A DNA stretch of 64,000 nucleotides. Origin: Streptomyces sp. NBC_00525. GTDB lineage: Bacteria > Actinomycetota > Actinomycetes > Streptomycetales > Streptomycetaceae. Numbering within the stretch: position 1 is the stretch's first letter; each line of letters opens with the position of its first letter. The notes under the pieces are model-generated. The model made no database searches. It was not told where the DNA came from and saw only the letters and a program-made list of their open reading frames with translations. Positions 36,982 to 44,042 of the stretch are shown here, piece after piece. The DNA lies in NCBI RefSeq assembly GCF_036346595.1, contig NZ_CP107834.1, forward strand, positions 4,154,001-4,218,000, written 5' to 3'. The translations under genes were made by a program, and so were the position numbers.

Positions 36982-38619
36982 TCAGTTCGGGTTCACGCCG
37001 TGGCTGCGCAGCCACGGCAGCGGGTCGATCGCCGCGCCTCCGCCGGGCCGCACCTCGAAGTGCATGTGCGGACCCGTGGAGTTCCCGGAGTTGCCGGAGT
37101 ACGCGATGACATCGCCGGCCTTGACGTGGCCCGAGCGGATACGGGTGCTGCTGAGGTGGCAGTACCAGGTCTCCGTGCCGTCGGCCATGGTCACGATGGC
37201 CATGTTGCCGTAGGCGCTGTTGTACTGCGTACGGACCGTGCCGTCCGTCGCGGCCATCACCGGCGTGCCGTACTGGACCGGGAAGTCGATGCCCGTGTGC
37301 ACGGACATCCAGTTGACGCCCGCCTGCCCGAAGTACGCGCTCAGCCCGTGCTGCTTGACCGGCATCACGAACTTGGGGCGCATGGCCTCCTTGCGGGCGG
37401 CCTCCTCCTCGCGCTTCTTCTTCTCGGCCGCCTGCCGCGCCTTCAGGTCGATGCGCTCCTGGGTGCGGCTCGCGCGGTCCGCGAAGTTCTCCGCGTCGGC
37501 GCTGAGGTTGGCGAGCTGGGTGTCCAGCTTGTTGTTGGCCACGGCCGGTTTGACCGCGTCGGCGGCGGCCATCGTCGTGGTCGAGTCCTTCTTCGCCTCG
37601 TCGCCGCCCATGCCGCTCACCGAGGCGGCGGCGATCCCGGCCACGCTCATCACGCAGGCGGAGGGAACGGCGACGGTCAGGAGTGCGGAGCGCTTCGCGG
37701 GGGAACGCCTGCGGCTGCGGCCCGCGCTCCGGGAAGCGGGGCGGGCGGCGGGACGGTGGTCACCGGCCGGGTGCGTACCGTCTGCGGCGTCGAGAGCGTC
37801 GAGAGTGTCGGCGGCTTCGAGAACGTCGTGCGGGTCGTGCGTGGTGTCGTCGGCCGGTTCCGGGTGGCTCCCGGCCTCCTCGCCGCTCTCACCGGCGACG
37901 CGGTAGGGCTCGTACGGGTCGTAGTCACCGGAGCCGGGCGCGTAGGTCTCGTAGCCGCTCTCGTACGTCTCCGCCGGGGGATGCTGTTCGGCTTCGTTCG
38001 ACACGACCGGATTTTGCACATTTTGCTCATCGTGTCCGGGCGTGGCGCCGGTGTTCCAGGCGGTGGCGTCGTACACGCCGGTGTCGTACGAGGCGGTGTC
38101 GTCGGACGGCCAGGCGGTGCCGGCGGTCCAGGTGGTGGTGTCCCACTGGCCGGAGGTCTCCGGGGCGCCGCCCTGGGACGGGATGCCGGGGGCGTAGCCC
38201 TCGCTCGGCAGCCAGGTCGTCGTGGTGTCGTACTGCGCCGATCCGTCGTACCGGGCGGCGTCGTAGGGGGCCGCGTCGTACTGCGGGTGCTGCTGCGCCT
38301 GGTCGGCGTAGGCGGGATACCCCTCGGACGCGTCGAACCCGCCGGTCCCGAGGGTCTGGTGGGCGCCCGTGTCCCACTGCGTGGTGTCGTACGCGCCGTA
38401 TCCGGCCGCACCGCCCGTGTACGGGATGCCGTGGCCCTGCGAGGTGTCGTAGGAGGCGTCGTAACCGCCGTCGTAGCCGGTGCCCGTGCTGTTGCTGTTG
38501 CCGTTGCCGGGGAGGGAACCGAAGAGCGGGTCCGTCTCGAAGCTGCCCGTGGCGTCCAGGGTGCCGGTGGCGTAACCGTCGTATCCGGCATACCCGGCGT
38601 GGGGGTGCTGGTCGTTCAC
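36982..38619 (-). CDS. Membrane-anchored M23 (LytM-type) peptidase with large cytoplasmic Tyr/Gly-rich head
   Basis: A 545-residue protein. Residues 1-300 are low-complexity, rich in Tyr, Gly, Thr, Asp and Ala (repeats such as YDAAPYDAARYDG and QWDTTTWTAG), and should be cytoplasmic. One span lies near 310-333. A short coiled coil (about 360-410, KARQAAEKKKREEEAARKEA) leads to the M23 domain (about 425-545) with HTGIDFP and HMHFEV zinc-site motifs, so the catalytic part faces the wall. The zinc residues look intact, which suggests an active glycyl or stem-peptide endopeptidase. GTG 38619 follows GAGAGAGAAG; longer in-frame starts lack a site. The Tyr-rich head makes it a possible kinase substrate (inference). 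Confidence 0.9.
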   Translation of the reverse strand: MNDQHPHAGYAGYDGYATGTLDATGSFETDPLFGSLPGNGNSNSTGTGYDGGYDASYDTSQGHGIPYTGGAAGYGAYDTTQWDTGAHQTLGTGGFDASEGYPAYADQAQQHPQYDAAPYDAARYDGSAQYDTTTTWLPSEGYAPGIPSQGGAPETSGQWDTTTWTAGTAWPSDDTASYDTGVYDATAWNTGATPGHDEQNVQNPVVSNEAEQHPPAETYESGYETYAPGSGDYDPYEPYRVAGESGEEAGSHPEPADDTTHDPHDVLEAADTLDALDAADGTHPAGDHRPAARPASRSAGRSRRRSPAKRSALLTVAVPSACVMSVAGIAAASVSGMGGDEAKKDSTTTMAAADAVKPAVANNKLDTQLANLSADAENFADRASRTQERIDLKARQAAEKKKREEEAARKEAMRPKFVMPVKQHGLSAYFGQAGVNWMSVHTGIDFPVQYGTPVMAATDGTVRTQYNSAYGNMAIVTMADGTETWYCHLSSTRIRSGHVKAGDVIAYSGNSGNSTGPHMHFEVRPGGGAAIDPLPWLRSHGVNPN

Positions 38620-38844
38620 CAACTTCTCTCTCGCCTCGGCAACAGGACCAGTGCCCGGAACGTGGGGGCTCCGGGGGTGAGCAGTGGCCGCGACTGTACC
38701 CGGCGGTATCCGCCGTCGACAATCTTCGACGGCTCCCGGACGCATGGGAAAACGGGCAATCGGCTGTCTTTCGGCAGCGGGCGTACGCAGCCTTGGCCCT
38801 ATGTTCGAAGTTTGTTCGGTTTGATTGGGGGGCTTCCGGGAGGC

Positions 38845-38885
38845 CCGTATCACCACGCCGTGCGGCTGCCGGCGTGGTGATACGG
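38845..38885. terminator. Isolated strong hairpin between the M23 peptidase and icmB genes
   Basis: A perfect 15-bp stem (38845-38859 with 38871-38885) and an 11-base loop lie in the 467-base gap between divergent genes, where no annotated transcript should end. It may terminate an unannotated small RNA or be a protein-binding dyad. The rest of the gap holds AT-rich promoter-like sequence at 38805-38830 and nothing else I recognise. Confidence 0.5.
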
Positions 38886-39086
38886 CGACCCCGATGCGGG
38901 TCCTCGGGCCCCCGGCCCCGCACGGCGCACGCGCCGCGGGCTCCGGGACCGGTGCCCGTGAGTAACGTCCCAGGTGTGATTTCCCCCTCCCGGTCCACCG
39001 CGAAACGGCGGCTTGCGGGATGCTGTGGATAACGTTCGTTCACATCCCCGGCCCTTCAGGCACGGGAGACGCAGGTGGAGGCAGTG

Positions 39087-39500
39087 ATGGGTGTGACCGG
39101 TCCGATCCGCGTGGTGGTGGCCAAGCCGGGCCTCGACGGCCATGACCGCGGGGCGAAGGTGATCGCGCGGGCGCTTCGCGACGCCGGTATGGAGGTCATC
39201 TACACGGGGCTGCATCAGACGCCCGAGCAGATCGTGGACACGGCGATCCAGGAGGACGCCGACGCGATCGGCCTCTCGATCCTCTCGGGCGCGCACAACA
39301 CGCTCTTCGCGAAGGTCATCGAGCTGCTGAAGGAGCGCGAGGCGGCGGACATCAAGGTCTTCGGCGGCGGCATCATCCCGGAGGCGGACATCGCCCCGCT
39401 GAAGGACCAGGGCGTCGCGGAGATCTTCACCCCCGGCGCGACGACGACCGCGATCGTCGACTGGGTCAACGCCAACGTCCGCCACCCGGCCGAGGCGTAG
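39087..39500 (+). CDS. icmB: B12-binding small subunit of acyl-CoA mutase (isobutyryl-CoA mutase type)
   Basis: A 137-residue cobalamin-binding protein, the size of IcmB. The B12 motif D-x-H-x-x-G is present in [16 protein letters not shown], with S-x-L in IGLSILSG and the late GG in [11 protein letters not shown]. It supplies the coenzyme B12 half-site to a separate large catalytic subunit; with IcmA it interconverts isobutyryl-CoA and n-butyryl-CoA. The large subunit is not in the window, which agrees with my memory of S. coelicolor, where icmA and icmB are unlinked. ATG 39087 has GGAGG five bases upstream; an in-frame GTG at 39075 is less likely. Confidence 0.9.
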   Translation: MGVTGPIRVVVAKPGLDGHDRGAKVIARALRDAGMEVIYTGLHQTPEQIVDTAIQEDADAIGLSILSGAHNTLFAKVIELLKEREAADIKVFGGGIIPEADIAPLKDQGVAEIFTPGATTTAIVDWVNANVRHPAEA

Positions 39501-39530
39501 CCCACCACGGCCCGCGGCGGATCACGCGAC

Positions 39531-39581
39531 CGGGCCGCCCGCCCCGCCCCGCTCCGGTGGACCGGGGCGCGGGGCGGCCCG
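39531..39581. terminator. GC-rich bidirectional terminator after icmB
   Basis: Perfect outer arms of 10 bp (39531-39540 and 39572-39581) enclose further G/C pairs around CCGGTGGACCGG. The hairpin lies between the convergent stops of icmB (39500) and the DUF5691 gene (39587). Confidence 0.75.
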
Positions 39582-39586
39582 CGCGC

Positions 39587-41308
39587 TCAGCCGGCCGGGC
39601 GCCCGGACAGCTCGCCGTCCATCGTGGCGCGCAGGCGCAGCGTCGAGACCAGGCGCTGGAACGCCTCCGACCAGTAGCCGTTCGCGCCCGGGGAGGCGTC
39701 CGCCGGTTCGTCCGGGGTGGTCGTCAGGACCTCCAGACGGCTCGCCTCGGCCGGGTCCAGGCAGCGTTCGGCCAGGCCCATGACGCCGCTGAAGCTCCAC
39801 GGGTAACTGCCCGCGTCCCTGGCTATGTCGAGGGCGTCCACGACGGCCCGCCCCAGCGGCCGCGCCCACGGGACCGGGCACACCCCCAGCAGCTGGAACG
39901 CTTCCGACAACCCGTGCGCGGCGACGAAATCCGCCACCCAGGCCGCCCGCTCGTCCGGCGGCAGCACCGCGAGCAGCTTCGACCGCTCGGCCAGCGAGGC
40001 CGTACCGGGGCCGTTCGACGGGGGCGTGGCCGGTGAACCGAGCAGCGCCCGCGCCCACACCGCCTCACGCTGCCGCACGGCGGCCCGGCACCAGGCCGCG
40101 TGCAGCTCCTCGCCCCAGCCGTCCGCCACCGGCAGCGCCACGATCTCCTCCGCGCCGCGCCCGCCGAACCGCGGCGGCCACACGGACAGCGGTGACGCCT
40201 CCACCAACTGGCCCAGCCACCAGGACCGTTCGCCCCGGCCGGACGGCGGCAGGGCCACCACCCCGTCCCGCTGCATCGCCTCGTCGCACTCGTGCGGCGC
40301 CTCCACCGCGACGAAGGGCTCGTCGCCGGTGAGGCCGGGGCTCACACACGTCAGCGCCCGCTCCGCCATCCGGCCGGCGAGCGCGGAACCGGGCAGCGCG
40401 GACAGCAACTCGGCGGCCGTCGCCCGGACATTGCGGCTGCGGTCGGCCAGCGCCTCCTCCAGGAACTCCTCGTCCGCCCCGGACAGCCCGGTGCGGAGCG
40501 AATCGACGAACATCAGCCGGTCCTCGGCCCGTTCCGTCCGCCATGTGGTGGCCAGCAGCGCGCGGGCGGCGTCCGCGTCATGCGCCCGTACGACGCCGAG
40601 CAGCGCGATGCGCTCAGCGAACAGGCCCTCCTCCCACAGCTTGCGGACCGCCTCCGTGTCCTGCGGCGACGGCAGCAGCGCGCTCCCGGACGCGCCGCGC
40701 AGCGCGAACTTCCACTCCGGGTTCAGCCCGGCCAGCCACAGGCCGCGCGGCCCGGCGAACTCCAGGGTCTGCGGGCGCAGATCGGTACGGGCACGGGCCG
40801 CGTCCAGCAGGGCGGGGAGCGCGGAGTCCGGCGCCCGGTAGCCGTGCTCGTTGGCGGTGGCCAGCCACTGCGGGATCAGCTCCGTCAGGTCCGGGGCCGC
40901 CCCCCGCCGGCCGCCGGAACCCGCAGCCCGGTCCGCCAGGAGCTGCGTCAGCCGGTTGCGGGCGGCCTCCGGCAGGGGCGGCCGGGGATCGTCGGGCGCC
41001 GGGGCGGGGCGGGGGGACGCGGCGGCGGGCAGCAGCCCGGCCCGGCGCCGCACGGTGTGCAGCGCGGCGGCGTCCAGCACGGCCGAGGCCGTACCGTCCG
41101 GGCCGCCGCCGGACACGCCCGCGGGCGGTCGCCGGTCCGTACCGAGCAGGGCCGTCGTGACCAGCTCCTCCCACGGCAGCCCCGCCGGCGCGTCACCCGG
41201 CCCGCCGGAATCGGAGACGGGGGCGGAAACGGAGGCGGAAACGGAGACCGGAGCGGGGGACGGGGACACGGGTTCGGTGGGCGTCGCGGCCGTGGTCGGG
41301 TGGGACAT
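39587..41308 (-). CDS. DUF5691 family protein (HEAT-like, SWIM/MoxR/VWA cluster)
   Basis: A 573-residue soluble protein without catalytic motifs that I recognise. A Ser/Pro/Val-rich N-terminal tail (residues 1-38) precedes WEELVTTALLGTDRRPP, a conserved opening of DUF5691. The middle has helical repeats (FVDSLRTGLSGADEEFLEEAL, then NVRATAAELLSALPGS) like HEAT or armadillo units, and the end has WSFSGVMGLAERCLDP. No signal peptide or membrane span is seen. It is the second gene of a minus-strand pair behind the SWIM protein (94 bases apart, AGGAGG before the ATG) and belongs to the conserved five-gene cluster. Probably a scaffold for the AAA+/VWA machinery (inference). Confidence 0.85.
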   Translation of the reverse strand: MSHPTTAATPTEPVSPSPAPVSVSASVSAPVSDSGGPGDAPAGLPWEELVTTALLGTDRRPPAGVSGGGPDGTASAVLDAAALHTVRRRAGLLPAAASPRPAPAPDDPRPPLPEAARNRLTQLLADRAAGSGGRRGAAPDLTELIPQWLATANEHGYRAPDSALPALLDAARARTDLRPQTLEFAGPRGLWLAGLNPEWKFALRGASGSALLPSPQDTEAVRKLWEEGLFAERIALLGVVRAHDADAARALLATTWRTERAEDRLMFVDSLRTGLSGADEEFLEEALADRSRNVRATAAELLSALPGSALAGRMAERALTCVSPGLTGDEPFVAVEAPHECDEAMQRDGVVALPPSGRGERSWWLGQLVEASPLSVWPPRFGGRGAEEIVALPVADGWGEELHAAWCRAAVRQREAVWARALLGSPATPPSNGPGTASLAERSKLLAVLPPDERAAWVADFVAAHGLSEAFQLLGVCPVPWARPLGRAVVDALDIARDAGSYPWSFSGVMGLAERCLDPAEASRLEVLTTTPDEPADASPGANGYWSEAFQRLVSTLRLRATMDGELSGRPAG

Positions 41309-41402
41309 TGCTCCTCCTCGGGAGGCGTACTGCGAAGTCGTCGGGCGTACGGCGAGTCGTCGAGAGGCGACCGCGAGGGCGTCGGCAGGCGTACGGCGAA
41401 GG

Positions 41403-42800
41403 TCAGATGAGCGCCACGGTCTCGGCGGCCGTGTGCGCCCCCGCCGCCGCGGACCAGGCCGCGAGCGGGTCGAAGCCGCGGTGGCCGCACTCGCCGAAGA
41501 CGGTGAGCGGGGCCCCGCCCGAGACCGCGGCGAGCTTCCAGAGCGCCGGCCGGTTCAGCGCGGCGGCGGCGACCGGCAGGGCCTCCCGGCCCTCCGCGTC
41601 CACCAGCTGCCAGCCGTCCGGGGCCGGCACGGGTATGACCTCGCGCAGCGTCACCGGCCAGGACTCCAGCCAGGGGTCCTCGGTCAGGGCCCGCCCGTAC
41701 GCGGCGACCGCCTCGGCGACCGTGCCCCCCGGCGGCGGAGGCGCCGCGGCCGCCGGGATGCCGAAGCCCTCGCCCAGTTCGGCGCGCAGCTGCCCGGCCC
41801 CCGGATAGGGCGTCAGCCCGGCCTCGATCGTCGTGCCCACGGGCAGGGCCAGGGCAGGGGAGCGGCCGGCCGCCCCGTAGGACAGCAGCAGCGCCGTGCG
41901 GCCCGACTCCTCCCCGTACAGCCAGATGCGGCGGGCGACGATCCGTTCCTCGTGCGTGTCGTACTGGGCGAGGACCAGCCAGCGGTCGTGGACCGGCGGG
42001 CCCTCCGGGGAGGCCGGCAGGCCGACCCGCGTACGCACCGTGGCCGCCAGGGCGGGCGGCAGCCGGTCGCGGCCCAGCCACGCCGCGTCCAGCAGATGCA
42101 GCAGCGCGCACTCCTCCAGCAGCCGCACCGGCCAGCCGGGCCCGGACGCCGGGACCGCGCCCAGCTCCCGCACGCGGGCGGCGAGGCCGGGCGCCTGCGC
42201 GTCCACCATGCGGGCCGCCGTCTCCTCCCACAGCCCGTACCCCGACTGCTCGGCCGCGGCCAGCCCCCCGCGCAGCAGATCGGTCAGCCGCTGCTCCAAC
42301 TCCCGCGCACCGCCGCCGATCCGCTCGGCCCGCTTCTCCGCCCGCTTGCGCGCGGCCTCCGGATCGGCGGGACCGCCCGACGCGCCGTCCGCCCCGGCGG
42401 GCCGCGCCTTGGCCTCCGCACGGGCGCGGCGGCCGTCCAGCCACTCCCGCGCCCAGTCCGGCGGCGTCCCGGCCGGCACCGCGGCGTCGTCGGAGGCGCG
42501 GAGCAGCAGCAGGCCCAGCGCGTGCTTGCACGGGAACTTCCGGCTTGGGCAACTGCACCGGTACGCGGGCCCGGTGGTGTCCACCACCGTCCGGTACGGC
42601 TTGCTCCCGCTGCCCTTGCACAGCCCCCACACCGCACCCGTCCCGTCCGCCCCGGTCTCCGACCAGGAACCGGACGCGCAGAGCTTGTTCCCCGCCTTGC
42701 GTGAGGCGTCGTCAGGAGCCAGGGCCAGGACCTGCTCCACCGTCCAGCGCGCGGCCGAGGCAGCGGCTCCCAAGGGTTCTCCCCCGTCAGTCAGCAGCAT
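41403..42800 (-). CDS. SWIM zinc finger protein
   Basis: A 465-residue protein with a SWIM zinc finger near residues 75-95: Y-R-C-S-C-P-S-R-K-F-P-C-K-H-A (CxC...CxH). The finger normally binds DNA, RNA or protein. A Lys/Arg/Glu-rich helix follows, then a large domain with many Trp and Leu residues (ERIVARRIWLYGEESGRTALL) resembling the E. coli YehQ type. No enzyme motif is seen. The ATG at 42800 has no Shine-Dalgarno, but TAACGT on its strand (42813-42808) ends seven bases before it, consistent with a leaderless transcript. Divergent from the MoxR gene across a 129-base region carrying a perfect inverted repeat. Confidence 0.9.
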   Translation of the reverse strand: MLLTDGGEPLGAAASAARWTVEQVLALAPDDASRKAGNKLCASGSWSETGADGTGAVWGLCKGSGSKPYRTVVDTTGPAYRCSCPSRKFPCKHALGLLLLRASDDAAVPAGTPPDWAREWLDGRRARAEAKARPAGADGASGGPADPEAARKRAEKRAERIGGGARELEQRLTDLLRGGLAAAEQSGYGLWEETAARMVDAQAPGLAARVRELGAVPASGPGWPVRLLEECALLHLLDAAWLGRDRLPPALAATVRTRVGLPASPEGPPVHDRWLVLAQYDTHEERIVARRIWLYGEESGRTALLLSYGAAGRSPALALPVGTTIEAGLTPYPGAGQLRAELGEGFGIPAAAAPPPPGGTVAEAVAAYGRALTEDPWLESWPVTLREVIPVPAPDGWQLVDAEGREALPVAAAALNRPALWKLAAVSGGAPLTVFGECGHRGFDPLAAWSAAAGAHTAAETVALI

Positions 42801-42821
42801 GCCAACGACGTTAGGACGCCC

Positions 42822-42864
42822 CACTGACAATCGCCCTGACCTGCGCAAAGGTCGATTGTCAGTG
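42822..42864. promoter_or_regulatory. 12-bp perfect inverted repeat between the divergent SWIM and MoxR genes
   Basis: CACTGACAATCG (42822-42833) and CGATTGTCAGTG (42853-42864) are exact reverse complements around a 19-base spacer, centred in the divergent promoter region. The left arm lies just upstream of the candidate -10 box of the SWIM gene (42808-42813). The symmetry suggests an operator for a dimeric regulator acting on both transcripts. Confidence 0.6.
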
Positions 42865-42929
42865 CCATGGTGCACGGTGGAACCACATCCGGCCGACCGA
42901 TCCGTCGACCGATCCGGAGGGGGAGATCC

Positions 42930-44042
42930 ATGACCGTGTCCGAAACCACCGAAGCAAGCTCCTGCGAGGCCCTGCGCCCGCACGCCGAGGACGCCTTCGC
43001 CGACGAACTCAAGGCGCTCGCCGCCGCCGACGACCGCCCCAGGCCCGAGCGCTGGCGGCTGTCCCCGTGGGCCGTCGCCCTGTACCTGCTCGGCGGGACG
43101 CTGCCCGACGGCACCGTCATCACACCCAAGTACGTGGGCCCGCGCCGCCTCGTCGAGGTCGCCGTCACCACGCTCGCCACCGACCGCGCGCTGCTCCTCC
43201 TCGGCGTCCCCGGCACCGCCAAGACCTGGGTCTCCGAACATCTGGCGGCCGCCGTCAGCGGCGACTCCACGCTGCTCGTGCAGGGCACGGCGGGCACCCC
43301 GGAGGAAGCCGTCCGCTACGGGTGGAACTACGCGCAGCTGCTCGCCCACGGCCCCAGCCGCGACGCGCTGGTGCCCAGCCCGCTGATGCGCGCCATGTCA
43401 CAAGGCATGACCGCCCGCATCGAGGAACTGACCCGCATCCCCGCCGATGTGCAGGACTCGCTGATCACGATCCTCTCGGAGAAGACCCTGCCCCTGCCCG
43501 AACTGGGCCAGGAGGTCCAGGCGGTGCGCGGGTTCAACGTCATCGCCACCGCCAACGACCGCGACCGGGGCGTCAACGAGCTGTCGAGCGCCCTGCGCCG
43601 CCGGTTCAACACCGTCGTCCTGCCGCTGCCCGCGACACCCGACGCGGAGGTGGACATCGTCTCCCGCCGTGTCGACCAGATCGGCCGCTCGCTCGACCTG
43701 CCGCCCGCCCCGGACGGCCTCACCGAGATCCGCCGCGTCGTCACCGTCTTCCGCGAACTGCGCGACGGAGTCACCGCAGACGGCCGCACCAAGCTCAAGT
43801 CCCCCTCGGGCACGCTGTCCACGGCCGAGGCCATCTCCGTCGTCACCAACGGCCTCGCCCTCGCCGCCCACTTCGGCGACGGCGTGCTGCGCCCGGCGGA
43901 CGTCGCGGCCGGCATCATCGGCGCCGTCGTCCGTGACCCGGCGGCGGACCGGGTGATCTGGCAGGAGTACCTGGAGACCGTGGTGCGCGAGCGGGACGGC
44001 TGGAAGGACTTCTACCGCGCCTGCCGGGAGGCGTCCGCATGA
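42930..44042 (+). CDS. MoxR-type AAA+ ATPase
   Basis: A 370-residue AAA+ ATPase. Walker A is GVPGTAKTWVSEHLA (near residue 95). The Walker B region precedes VQDSLITILSEKTL, sensor 1 is NVIATANDRDRGVN, and the arginine finger region is SSALRRRFNTVVL. MoxR ATPases work with VWA-domain partners as chaperones or remodelling engines, and exactly such a partner is encoded two genes downstream. GGAGGGGGAGA precedes ATG 42930; the in-frame GTG at 42867 would add a non-conserved Arg/Gly leader. The next gene starts inside its stop codon (ATGA overlap). Close in layout to E. coli yehL (family knowledge). Confidence 0.92.
   Translation: MTVSETTEASSCEALRPHAEDAFADELKALAAADDRPRPERWRLSPWAVALYLLGGTLPDGTVITPKYVGPRRLVEVAVTTLATDRALLLLGVPGTAKTWVSEHLAAAVSGDSTLLVQGTAGTPEEAVRYGWNYAQLLAHGPSRDALVPSPLMRAMSQGMTARIEELTRIPADVQDSLITILSEKTLPLPELGQEVQAVRGFNVIATANDRDRGVNELSSALRRRFNTVVLPLPATPDAEVDIVSRRVDQIGRSLDLPPAPDGLTEIRRVVTVFRELRDGVTADGRTKLKSPSGTLSTAEAISVVTNGLALAAHFGDGVLRPADVAAGIIGAVVRDPAADRVIWQEYLETVVRERDGWKDFYRACREASA

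Noticed and set aside
41309..41402. Imperfect GCGTACGGCGA repeats between the SWIM and DUF5691 genes
   Set aside because: The units are degenerate and irregularly spaced, and no function or structure could be supported.
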